Position numbers and translations under genes: made by a program. The notes under the pieces were generated by a model. That model saw only the letters and a program-made list of their open reading frames with translations. It ran no database searches and had not been told where the DNA came from. Shown piece after piece: positions 42,284 to 51,407 of a stretch of 64,000 nt of DNA; within the stretch, counting starts at the first letter, position 1; every line of letters starts with the position of its first letter. This stretch comes from CAZAZQ01 sp964489705. GTDB taxonomy: Bacteria; Zixibacteria; MSB-5A5; GN15; FEB-12. The stretch is taken from the NCBI GenBank assembly GCA_964489705.1, contig CAZAZQ010000003.1, forward strand, positions 130,500 to 194,499, written 5' to 3'.

Positions 42284-43339
42284 TTACTCTACCAGGAGGG
42301 GAACGTCCTGGGGCGGTTCCACTTCTCCGATGAATTGAGCGAAGATATGTTCCCTCTCGGCTTCGTGTTCGAAATCCTCGGCTTTTTCCGTGGAGATGGC
42401 AATCAAAAGTCCGCCGGACGTCTGCGGGTCATACAACACCCGTTCCACGTTCCGGTCGATGCTCTCGGAAAAGCGTACCAGCCCTTCGAGGAACTTTCGA
42501 TTGGCGTTGGCACCGCCGGGAATCATCCCGGCTTCCGCCAGCTCAATGGCGGACGGCATAAAGGGAATGAGCTCGGCAAACAAACGGAAGGTCACATTTG
42601 ACGCCTGCGCCATCTCCAACGAGTGTCCGAGCAAACCGTAGCCGGTGACATCGGTCGCGGCGTGAGCGTCGAATCGCACCATCAACTCCGAGGCGCGTTT
42701 GTTGAGCTGTTCCATTTGCGCTATGACGATGTCGGTCAGTTCCTTCCCCACTTTGTTCCTTTTAATGCCGGTTGTTATGAGACCGGTTCCCAGCGGTTTG
42801 GTCAGGTATATCCGGTCGCCGACTTGGGCGCGGGCGTTGGTAATGATTCGCTCCGGGTCGATAAGGCCGGTGGCGGCAATGCCGTATTTGAGCTCGACAT
42901 CTTTTACCGAGTGCCCGCCAACCACCACGGCGCCTGCCTCTTCGACTTTTTCCTGCCCACCGCGTAAGACGTCGGTCAGCATTTGAACCGGCATATAGTT
43001 TGATGGGAAGCAGACAATATTTAATGCCGTGACAGGAGTTCCACCCATAGCATAAATGTCGGAGAGGGCGTTGGCGGCGGCAATTCGCCCGAAATGATAC
43101 GGGTCGTCGACGATAGGCGGGAAGAAGTCGATAGTCTGGACGATCGCCTGCCGGTCGTTGATACGGTACACCCCCGCATCGTCGGCGGTATTGATGCCGA
43201 CCAGCAAACGTGGATGAGACGAAAGCGGCACACCCTTCAATGCTTCAGCCAAAAACTTTGGCTCCAATTTCGACGCTCAACCGGCGCAACTTACTTCGGC
43301 GGTGAGCTTGATTTCTTTTTCTTTTCTCTGGTCGTCCAT
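42284..43339 (-). CDS. selD: Selenide, water dikinase SelD containing selenocysteine (in-frame UGA)
   Basis: SelD makes selenophosphate from selenide and ATP, the donor for SelA. Reading from the ATG at 43339 gives MDDQRKEKEIKLTAEVSCAG, then UGA (43279-43277), then ASKLEPKFLAEALKG, in frame with the rest of the enzyme. The UGA falls where SelD enzymes have their catalytic Cys or Sec. Downstream are VGINTADDAGVY, QTIDFFPPIVDDPYHFG, AMGGTP and VGGHSVKD. With Sec at residue 21 the length is 351 aa. A hairpin 13 bases after UGA fits a bacterial SECIS. Starting after the UGA would delete the active site. No strong ribosome-binding site is visible. Confidence 0.93.
43247..43263 (-). promoter_or_regulatory. 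SECIS-like hairpin in selD
   Basis: On the - strand AGCCAAA, a three-base GTT loop, then TTTGGCT. It begins 13 bases after the in-frame UGA, the spacing expected for a bacterial SECIS read by SelB. Confidence 0.75.
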
Positions 43340-43625
43340 AAGTCATTATGACGGCTGAGGAGAAGGAAGGATATGTTCCCTTTAGTTTCTTGCCCGGCAA
43401 CCGCTTCCGTATTTCAAGAAGCGAAAACGGTACTCCTTACTCCGCAACGCCGTTCTTTCGCTCGTTCGTTGGGAAAGGATAGGGTATTTCAGGGGAAAAG
43501 TCAACGAGCATGACTTAACGGTTGCGGAACCGGAACGGGAAAAAAGTGATATAAATTCCGCTTCCGCTTTTGCGTCGGCGTCGGGATAATATTATATTAC
43601 GGTTTGTGTTTTTAGGGCGGAAAAA

Positions 43626-46529
43626 GTGCGAAACAACAGCGTGCAAAAAAAGAGAGAGTTTATCTACATAAAAGGTGCGCGGGAGCATAACCTCAAAAAT
43701 ATCGATGTGAAAATCCCTCGCAATACCTTGACGGTCATCACCGGTTTATCCGGTTCCGGGAAGAGCTCCCTGGCGTTCGATACCATTTATGCCGAAGGGC
43801 AGCGGCGGTATGTCGAGTCGCTCTCGGCGTATGCCCGGCAGTTTTTGGGGCTGATGGAAAAACCGGATGTCGATTTTATCGACGGGCTTTCTCCCGCTAT
43901 CTCCATCGAGCAGAAAGGCACCCCCCGCAATCCCCGCTCGACGGTCGGCACCGTTACGGAAATTTATGATTACCTTCGGCTGTTGTTTTCCCGGGTGGGA
44001 GTACCGCATTGTATCAAGTGCGGCAAGCCGATTACCCAGCAGACGGTGGAGCAAATCGTCGATTCCGTCCTCAGTTTTGAGGAAGGAACCCGCTTGATGG
44101 TATTGGCGCCGTTAGTGCGCGGGAAAAAAGGGGAGCACAAAGAAATCATCGAACAAGCCCGGCGGGAAGGATTTGTCCGCTTGCGGGTGGACGGCGAAAT
44201 CGTCGAGTCCGATTCCGACATCGAGCTGGACAAGAAAAAGAAGCATACCATCGAAGCGGTGGTCGATCGCTTGGTGGTAAAGGCGCGTTCCAAGCGTCGA
44301 TTGGCGGATTCGGTGGAGACGGCGTTGAAAGTGGGGCAAGGGACGGTCTTGATTAACATTAAAAACAAAGACTTGCTCTTTTCCGAGCAGTACGCCTGTT
44401 TGGATTGCAACATCAGTTATGAAGAACCCAGCCCCCGCATGTTTTCATTCAACTCTCCCTACGGTGCCTGTCAGGTGTGCGACGGGTTGGGGCAGAAGAT
44501 GGAAATCGACCCGCAGTTGGTGGTGCCGGATCCGTCGTTATCGATAGCCGAGGGTGCCATCCGTCCCTGGGGCGGAGCGGAAATGCCGAACTGGTATCGC
44601 TACATGCTGCGAGGGCTGGCGAACCACTATCATTTCAAGTTTTCCACGCCGTTTAACAAACTGCCCGAGCATGTCCAGAAAGTCATCCTCTACGGTTCCG
44701 GGAAGGAGGAAATCGTCTTCGAGTACGAGCATACCAGCGGGAAAGGACATGGCTCCGGCGTGTACAAATCGACCTTCGAAGGGGTTATCCCCCATCTGCA
44801 GCGACGGTACCGCCAGACCGAGTCGAGCGGCGTTCGCCAGTGGATAGAGACTTACATGTCGGTTTCTCCCTGCCCGGCGTGTCATGGGGCGCGGCTGCGT
44901 CCCGAGGCGCTGGCGGTGATTCTCGACCGGGAAACCATCGACAGCGTGACGGATATGTCGGTCAAAGAAGCTCTCCGCTTTTTCAAAAATATCAAATTGA
45001 CCAAGCGCCAACAGCTTATCGCCCGCCAGATTCTCAAGGAGATTCGGGAGCGGTTGGGCTTTCTCAGCGACGTGGGATTGGACTATTTGACCTTGAGCCG
45101 CACCGCCTCCACTCTCTCAGGCGGTGAAGCTCAGCGGATCCGCCTTGCAACGCAAATCGGCTCCCGCTTGATGGGAGTGCTCTATATTCTCGATGAACCT
45201 TCTATCGGTCTCCACGCCCGCGATAACCGGAAGCTGCTCAGCACCTTAACGGAGCTTCGCGACATCGGCAATACCGTGCTGGTAGTTGAGCACGACCGCG
45301 AGACGATAGAGCAGGCGGATTTCGTCATTGATTTGGGCCCCGGCGCCGGGGTGCACGGGGGAGAAATTGTCGCTATCGGTCCGCCGAGTGCTATCAAGAA
45401 AAACAAGCGGTCGATAACCGGGCAGTACCTTACCAATGCCCGCCGAATTGAGATCCCTGCTCATCGGCGCAAACCGGGGCACGCCTATATCCGTTTGAAG
45501 GGGGCGTCCGGCAACAACCTGAAAAAGATTGATGTGGATATTCCGTTGGGGCTGTTTGTCGTTGTGACAGGGGTTTCCGGTTCGGGGAAATCGTCGCTCA
45601 TCAATGAAACCTTGTACCGTATCTTAGCCCGGCACTTTTATTCTTCACGGACGATGCCCCTGCCGTACGACGATATTGAAGGATTGGAACACATCGACAA
45701 AGTAATTGACATCGATCAGTCTCCGATCGGGCGGACGCCCCGCTCCAACCCGGCGACGTATACGGGGTTGTTTACCCATATCCGTGATTTGTATGCCAAC
45801 TTGCCGGAATCGCGTGCCCGCGGCTATCTGCCGGGACGGTTTTCTTTCAATGTGAAGGGCGGGCGGTGTGAAGCCTGCGAAGGGGACGGTATCATCAAAA
45901 TCGAGATGCACTTCCTTCCCGACGTCTATGTGCCGTGCGAGGTATGCAAAGGCAAACGCTACAACCGGGAAACGCTGGAGATTGTTTTCAAAGGGAAGAC
46001 CATCGCCGACGTGCTCGACATGACGGTGGAAGAAGCCCTGGCGTTTTTCGAAAACATTCCGAGAATCAAAAAGAAACTGCTCACCTTGCAGAACGTCGGC
46101 TTGGGGTACATCCGCTTGGGACAGCAAGCGACGACTCTCTCCGGCGGGGAAGCCCAACGGGTCAAGTTGGCTACCGAGCTTTCCAAGCTGGCTACCGGCA
46201 ACACTCTCTATATTCTCGACGAACCGACTACCGGCTTGCATTTCGAGGATATCCGTTTGCTGTTGAATGTCTTGAACCGTCTGGTCGAGCGCGGGAATAC
46301 GGTCTTGGTCATCGAGCACAACATGGATGTCATCAAAACGGCGGACTGGATAATCGATTTGGGACCGGAAGGCGGGGACGAAGGAGGATATGTCGTCGCG
46401 GTAGGAACGCCGGAGGAGGTTGCCGCCAACCGGCGTTCCTACACGGGGAAATACCTCAGCAAAGTGCTCAACGGCGAAGGAGCCGAGCGGCGGGAAGAAA
46501 AAATGAAAGAGAAAGTCCTCGATGCCTGA
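43626..46529 (+). CDS. uvrA: Excinuclease ABC subunit A (UvrA)
   Basis: UvrA is the damage-recognition ATPase of nucleotide excision repair. The 967 aa protein has two ABC modules. The first has Walker A TGLSGSGKSSLAFDT, zinc cysteines around YACLDCNISYEEPSP and CQVCDGLG, and signature TLSGGEAQRIRLA. The second has Walker A VTGVSGSGKSSLINET, the zinc finger CEACEGDGIIKIEM to CEVCKGKRYN, and signature LSGGEAQRVKLA. GTG at 43626 is the start, giving the usual KGAREHNLKNI N-terminus. Its end overlaps mutM by 8 bases. Confidence 0.97.
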   Translation: MRNNSVQKKREFIYIKGAREHNLKNIDVKIPRNTLTVITGLSGSGKSSLAFDTIYAEGQRRYVESLSAYARQFLGLMEKPDVDFIDGLSPAISIEQKGTPRNPRSTVGTVTEIYDYLRLLFSRVGVPHCIKCGKPITQQTVEQIVDSVLSFEEGTRLMVLAPLVRGKKGEHKEIIEQARREGFVRLRVDGEIVESDSDIELDKKKKHTIEAVVDRLVVKARSKRRLADSVETALKVGQGTVLINIKNKDLLFSEQYACLDCNISYEEPSPRMFSFNSPYGACQVCDGLGQKMEIDPQLVVPDPSLSIAEGAIRPWGGAEMPNWYRYMLRGLANHYHFKFSTPFNKLPEHVQKVILYGSGKEEIVFEYEHTSGKGHGSGVYKSTFEGVIPHLQRRYRQTESSGVRQWIETYMSVSPCPACHGARLRPEALAVILDRETIDSVTDMSVKEALRFFKNIKLTKRQQLIARQILKEIRERLGFLSDVGLDYLTLSRTASTLSGGEAQRIRLATQIGSRLMGVLYILDEPSIGLHARDNRKLLSTLTELRDIGNTVLVVEHDRETIEQADFVIDLGPGAGVHGGEIVAIGPPSAIKKNKRSITGQYLTNARRIEIPAHRRKPGHAYIRLKGASGNNLKKIDVDIPLGLFVVVTGVSGSGKSSLINETLYRILARHFYSSRTMPLPYDDIEGLEHIDKVIDIDQSPIGRTPRSNPATYTGLFTHIRDLYANLPESRARGYLPGRFSFNVKGGRCEACEGDGIIKIEMHFLPDVYVPCEVCKGKRYNRETLEIVFKGKTIADVLDMTVEEALAFFENIPRIKKKLLTLQNVGLGYIRLGQQATTLSGGEAQRVKLATELSKLATGNTLYILDEPTTGLHFEDIRLLLNVLNRLVERGNTVLVIEHNMDVIKTADWIIDLGPEGGDEGGYVVAVGTPEEVAANRRSYTGKYLSKVLNGEGAERREEKMKEKVLDA

Positions 46530-47373
46530 GCTGCCGGAAGTGGAAACGGTTGTTCGGGGGTTGAAGCGCACCGTGGTTGGAAAGACCATTGCCGCCGTGA
46601 CTCTTAACGCTCCGAACAGCTCTCTTTTCGTCAGCCCTTCTCTTGGAAAGCACACGTTTGATCGCTTACTGGCGGGAAAGAAAATCATTGGAGTCACTCG
46701 GCGCGGGAAAAACATTTTGATTTCTTTGTCAGGTGGCCTTACGCTGTGGGTTCATCTGAAAATGACCGGACATTTCTTATACCTCGACCGAACTCAGCCG
46801 CTTGAAAAGCATGACTTGGTCGTCATCGATTTTGAAAAGTCTTCGCAGGCAAAAAAGGGGAAGCACCTCCGTTTCAATGACTACCGCCGTTTCGGCAGGT
46901 TACGCCTGTTTCCGAGCGAAGAAGTGTGGACTCAGCCGGGTCTTGCCGATTTGGGTCCCGAACCGTTGGAGCTTTCGGCTGACGAATTTGTCGCCCTCTG
47001 CTTTCGACGTCCTCGAATGATAAAACCCGCCCTCCTTGACCAAACCTTTATTGCGGGGCTGGGAAACATTTATACCGATGAATCCCTTTATTTGGCACGC
47101 CTTCACCCTCGTCGTTTGACGACATCGATTTCTCGACGGAAGTTGGTCGAGCTGCACGGATATATTCAAGAAATCCTCCGCCATGCCATCCGGTTGATGG
47201 GGACGTCGGTGGACAGCTATAGCGGGGTGAACGGTCGCGCCGGGCGGTACCAGAAATACTTACAGGTCTATCATCGGGAAAACGAGCCCTGCTTCAGGTG
47301 CGGCGCTCGGATCGTGCGGGAGAAGGTCGGCTCCCGTTCCGCTCACTTTTGCCCCCGCTGCCAACGGATATAG
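46522..47373 (+). CDS. mutM: Formamidopyrimidine-DNA glycosylase (Fpg/MutM)
   Basis: MutM removes oxidised purines such as 8-oxoguanine. The 283 aa enzyme starts MPELPEVETVVRGL with the catalytic Pro2 and Glu3. It also has LTLWVHLKMTGHF, the helix-two-turn-helix around GLGNIYTDESLYLARLHP, and the C-terminal zinc finger CFRCGARI to CPRCQ. It overlaps the uvrA stop by 8 bases, so a two-gene DNA repair operon is likely. A bidirectional terminator follows. Confidence 0.97.
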   Translation: MPELPEVETVVRGLKRTVVGKTIAAVTLNAPNSSLFVSPSLGKHTFDRLLAGKKIIGVTRRGKNILISLSGGLTLWVHLKMTGHFLYLDRTQPLEKHDLVVIDFEKSSQAKKGKHLRFNDYRRFGRLRLFPSEEVWTQPGLADLGPEPLELSADEFVALCFRRPRMIKPALLDQTFIAGLGNIYTDESLYLARLHPRRLTTSISRRKLVELHGYIQEILRHAIRLMGTSVDSYSGVNGRAGRYQKYLQVYHRENEPCFRCGARIVREKVGSRSAHFCPRCQRI

Positions 47374-47395
47374 AGAAATTCCTTTTTGCAAAAAG

Positions 47396-47426
47396 AAAGC
47401 CTGCCGGTAAAAACCGGCAGGCTTTT
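47396..47426. terminator. Bidirectional terminator between mutM and the dockerin-like gene
   Basis: AAAGCCTGCCGGT pairs with ACCGGCAGGCTTT with a four-A loop. T-runs are available on both strands. Confidence 0.9.
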
Positions 47427-47450
47427 GTGTTCGTCGAAGGTCAATGACTC

Positions 47451-50400
47451 TTAGTGGTGCATGGGAGGATTCCCATTTCCAAAGAGATAGTTGACTAGGT
47501 AGGTCAAGTCGGCGACGTTCGGATCGCCACCCGAGGCGTCGACGTCCGCCAGCTCCATTACCACCGGCGGCGGTCCGCCTGCGAAGAGGAACTGGACAAA
47601 GTACGTCAAGTCAGCGACATTAACGTTCCCGTCCATGTTCAAATCACCGGAACGGTGACCGATGTAAACGCACTCGCCTTCCTCAGTGAACGGGGTGGAG
47701 TCGTTGAACTCACCGCTCACCGAATACGTTTGGATAGTCGTATCGTAGAGGAATCCGTAGAACAGAATGAGGTCGCGGGCGCTACAGGTCACTTTGAGTA
47801 TTGGCCCGGTCATGTCGGGATACGACGGAATTATCGTCGCCGAGGTTGGGGTAATCGTACCGTTAATCATGACTGTCGAAAGATTGATGTCGTTGACGGA
47901 ATAACCCGGTTCGAAGTCGTCGCCAACATAAATCTTGGCTTCCATCGGATCTAACGTATATGCGTAGGGAACCATCAACGGGTCAGGATCGAGCAGAATA
48001 GTATAGATTCCGCCGCCAACCGTCAGAGTAACCGGGATATCCACATCGTCGCCCGCATTGTGGGAGATGATGATATGAGCGTTGTACACCCCTGCGGGTA
48101 AGCCTGCGGTCGTGAAGCTGACCGTAACCGGCTCCTGGCTGCCGCCGGCAACCGTTCCTGAGGTCGGAGTGACACTCAGCCAACTTGTCGTCGGATCGCT
48201 CATCGGCAGCGTTAACGATCCGGAAACGTCGTGCGGCGGGCTGCCATACTCATCACCGGAGATAGTATAGTTGAGGGTCAAATCACCCGACAGGCTGCCG
48301 TCAAACGACAGGTTCATCACCGCCGTCGCCATCTCCGTGCTGTAGATGTTCCCATACCCTCCGTTGTAGTCAAACCACGTGACTGTAATACCGTCACCGG
48401 TCGAGCCGTCGTATTGGAGATAATGGGAAGTGTTGTCCTCCACGATGAAGTCGGTCGACGTATTCACCGTCACGCCTGCAGGGAAGGTAATCGTGGCTTC
48501 ATCGAGCCATTCGGCGTCACTGCTGGCATTTTGGAGGTGGAAAGTGATATCTGCTGTCGCACCCGGCGTATAAGAATCCGGCGTGGTAATGTTGGCACCG
48601 TCGATTTCCTTCAAACCGTAGCTGATGGAGATACTGTAGACCAAGTCTTGTTCGCCGGTGTTGCCGATGGTGAGAATCGTATCACCGGTTTCACCCGGGC
48701 TTGCCGTTCCGAAGTTGATGGATGACGGATCGTAAGTAATCTCCGGCGGAGCCGCTCCCGCCTCGATGGTCAAGTCGAAGTCGGGGATACAGTTCGGGCT
48801 GGGCCAGGTGTCAATCATCAGGTAGTATATCCCCGGAGCCAACACGATGTTTTCAATTACTCTCGGGTCACTGCTGCTTCCCGTGACGGTAGCGATACAA
48901 TCGCTGGCATCGGCCGGGCAGGCATCGTCGAGCAGCATGCCGCTCCAGGTGGTTCCTTTCGGATCCATCGTTATGGTCACGCTGACGCTCGAGGAAACAT
49001 CCAGTTTGTAAATAATGTCTTCCCCTCCGTCGTACGAACCCAAGCAGGTGTTGTTGTAGTCGTCTCCGCGGCCACAGGTGGTCTGGGATAGGTCGCTGTA
49101 CGGCAGATCGGTGGGGAGCTTGACAAGGATCGGATCGTTGCAGTCATCCCCCGGTTCCGGTCCTGCCGAGGCGGTAATGGTCAGATTGAAATCCGGAATG
49201 CAATCTGGGCTGGGCCATGTATCTATCATCAGGTAGTACGTTCCCGCTTCCAGATGGAGCCCGCTGATAGTGTGTGCTGAGCCGCCCGAATTGGAACTGG
49301 TGGCAATGCAGCTTGAGGGATCAGCCGGACACGAAGCGTCAACGAGCATGCCGGTGTAAGTCGTTCCTTTCGGGTCGAGAGTGATGTCGACATCAACAGC
49401 GGAGGCTACGTTAATCTGGTAGATAATATCTTCCCCGCCGTCGTAGTAGCCCAAGCAGGTGTTGTTGTAGTCGTCGCCTCTGCCGCAGGTGGTCTGGTTT
49501 TCGTCGGCATAGGGCATGTCAGCCGGAAGGTTGATAACCAGCGGATTGTCGCAGTTGTCACCTTCCGCCGGCGGTTCGGCTTCGGTCACATTGACGACAA
49601 ATTCAAATGGCGTGGCGACATAATCACAGTTGGCATCGCCGATGAAGACCGGGTAATAGTACGTCGCCGGTCCGGGAAGGTCTTCCCAGGTGATAAGCGG
49701 TTTGTTGGTGCCCCCACAGTCGTTCCACTGAATATCGGTATTTAGGATATAGTTACTGCAATCATCACAGTTGGCATACAATACCACCCCGATACACTCG
49801 ACATCGTACGGGCTGGTACAGAAGTCGATGGTGATGTTGTTGTAAGCGTTGGGGGCTTCAAACTTGTACCAGACCGCATTCCAATCGAGCACGCCGGGAC
49901 AATCGATCGTCGCTCCCTCCGTCGACCCGGTCGCGGTTGCCGGGAAAGGACCGGGTATTAATTCCGCATTGACACAGTCATCATTTGACGGGGCAATCGG
50001 GCAGGGGTTGTTCGTGCAATCGAGATTGGCATCCCAGCTTCCCCCTAAATCGCCACATGCCGCTTCGGTCGTATCGACGCAGTCAGGAGCGCTTGGATCG
50101 CCGTAGCAACACCGTCCGACCGGCAGGGCTTCATCATTGATGGATATGGCGTCGATTGAGAACTGAGCGCCGTCATACCCATAGTAACGGAAACCGATTT
50201 TGACATTGCTTTCTGCCGAATAGGCAGCCAGGTCAATAGTCGCTTTGTACCATGTCCAGTTTGAAAATTCGCCAACACCGTCTTCCGACCAGAGCATAGT
50301 AGTGAAGTTGGCGCCACCGTCAGTGGAAATCCAGACTTCCAAGTTGCAGTTATCGTACGGATCGACCGACCAATAGTAGCTTCCCATCCACCAGAAATCC

Positions 50401-50831
50401 AATTTCCAGTTACTCTTTTGAGAAAGATCAATGACCGGCGAAACGAGCCATTCGTCCTGCGTTCCGGTATAGTTTTCATCATAAAAGCAGGAGGCGTTAT
50501 ATGCCCCTTCATACGGATTGTACGAATCAATTTCCCACGTAAAGGGATTATTGATAACCGCAGTCCAGCCGGTCGGCGGCACTGCTCCCCCTTCGAATCC
50601 TTCCCAGAGGATTTCGCCAACAGGAGTTCGGGCCGGAATCATTTGATATGCTTGTTTGGGATTTGACTTCAGATCCGGCGAATATGCTGGCATTTGTGCT
50701 TTTAGTTCCTGCAGCTTTGCAGCTAACTCGTCCGGTTTCGGCTCAACATTCGAGGCATATGCCGACAGGCAAAATGCCGCAACCAAGACAAGCGATAAAA
50801 GGATACTTAAAGGAGTTTTCCATTTACCCAT
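47451..50831 (-). CDS. Large secreted multidomain protein ending in dockerin-like module
   Basis: The 1126 aa protein has a signal peptide (LSLVLVAAFCLSAYA). In order I see a 'choice-of-anchor J'/MAM-like beta domain (residues ~75-235: FEGGAVPPTGW, DEWLVSPVIDLS), a cysteine-rich linker, and three bacterial pre-peptidase C-like beta domains. The second and third are near-identical ~130-residue repeats with TTCGRGDDYNNTCLG. Ig-like/HYDIN-like domains follow (INFGTASPGETGDTILTIGN; LSVTPTSGTVAGGSQEP). The C-terminus holds two dockerin-like EF-hand repeats (GDLNMDGNVNVADLTYFV and DPNVADLTYLVNYLF). It is probably cell-surface or extracellular. No cohesin is present in the window and the function is unknown. 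Confidence 0.82.
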   Translation of the reverse strand: MGKWKTPLSILLSLVLVAAFCLSAYASNVEPKPDELAAKLQELKAQMPAYSPDLKSNPKQAYQMIPARTPVGEILWEGFEGGAVPPTGWTAVINNPFTWEIDSYNPYEGAYNASCFYDENYTGTQDEWLVSPVIDLSQKSNWKLDFWWMGSYYWSVDPYDNCNLEVWISTDGGANFTTMLWSEDGVGEFSNWTWYKATIDLAAYSAESNVKIGFRYYGYDGAQFSIDAISINDEALPVGRCCYGDPSAPDCVDTTEAACGDLGGSWDANLDCTNNPCPIAPSNDDCVNAELIPGPFPATATGSTEGATIDCPGVLDWNAVWYKFEAPNAYNNITIDFCTSPYDVECIGVVLYANCDDCSNYILNTDIQWNDCGGTNKPLITWEDLPGPATYYYPVFIGDANCDYVATPFEFVVNVTEAEPPAEGDNCDNPLVINLPADMPYADENQTTCGRGDDYNNTCLGYYDGGEDIIYQINVASAVDVDITLDPKGTTYTGMLVDASCPADPSSCIATSSNSGGSAHTISGLHLEAGTYYLMIDTWPSPDCIPDFNLTITASAGPEPGDDCNDPILVKLPTDLPYSDLSQTTCGRGDDYNNTCLGSYDGGEDIIYKLDVSSSVSVTITMDPKGTTWSGMLLDDACPADASDCIATVTGSSSDPRVIENIVLAPGIYYLMIDTWPSPNCIPDFDLTIEAGAAPPEITYDPSSINFGTASPGETGDTILTIGNTGEQDLVYSISISYGLKEIDGANITTPDSYTPGATADITFHLQNASSDAEWLDEATITFPAGVTVNTSTDFIVEDNTSHYLQYDGSTGDGITVTWFDYNGGYGNIYSTEMATAVMNLSFDGSLSGDLTLNYTISGDEYGSPPHDVSGSLTLPMSDPTTSWLSVTPTSGTVAGGSQEPVTVSFTTAGLPAGVYNAHIIISHNAGDDVDIPVTLTVGGGIYTILLDPDPLMVPYAYTLDPMEAKIYVGDDFEPGYSVNDINLSTVMINGTITPTSATIIPSYPDMTGPILKVTCSARDLILFYGFLYDTTIQTYSVSGEFNDSTPFTEEGECVYIGHRSGDLNMDGNVNVADLTYFVQFLFAGGPPPVVMELADVDASGGDPNVADLTYLVNYLFGNGNPPMHH
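48758..49562 (-). repeat. Intragenic tandem duplication of a ~395 bp domain
   Basis: Two adjacent units (about 49168-49562 and 48758-49151) encode homologous domains. They share GRGDDYNNTCLG, YDGGEDIIY, DPKGTT and a YYLMIDTWPSP stretch, with similar DNA. This points to a fairly recent duplication inside the secreted protein. Confidence 0.8.
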
Positions 50832-51407
50832 TTACTTACCTCTCTTTGTTGAATAGTTACTCTTAAAGGGCTGACAAAATAACGAAAAAGGATTAGTTTT
50901 GCTGCGATAGACACCACCTCCTCACATTAAAAAGCATTTTGCCACGTGTGAGACGTGATTTATTTATTTTTCAACATGAAGACGTTCCGGTAAACGTCCG
51001 TATCATTTTTACTTATTGAATCGCTTGCTGTAGACTTTATCTGTTACTCTTCTCTGTGATTCCTTTTTATCAAGAAATGAATCTTGACGTACCAATTAAA
51101 GATACGATTTCCACTGCTAATGTCAAGTCTGTTTTGTCCTTTTCCAGCTATTTTTTGGTGTTTTCCCAAGTCCTGCATTTTTCGCTGGAGGCTTGTTACT
51201 CTCTCTTATGATTTTCCCATCTATCAGCTTCTCGTTTGCCATTCTATGAAAAGATACAAGAAAGAATCCCTCGTTCAAGGGAACAACACCGTCCACAAGC
51301 CTTTCCTGATGTGACTTTGTTTTTGACTCGACCATTCAATTTCTTTATACTTTACGGAACTTAGCAATGAAAACAAGCTATGAAGTAGTGGAAGATAAAG
51401 GTTTTCT
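50832..51407. other. AT-rich divergent region between secreted protein and serS
   Basis: This 576-base gap has the serS promoter near its right end. A 17-codon frame (51367-51420, MKTSYEVVEDKGFLCSI) overlaps the serS start in another frame. It could be a leader peptide but lacks a strong ribosome-binding site. Nothing else is recognised. Confidence 0.5.
51323..51351 (+). promoter_or_regulatory. Promoter of the serS-led operon
   Basis: TTGACT (51323-51328), a 17-base spacer, then TATACT (51346-51351), about 55 bases before the serS ATG. Confidence 0.7.
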
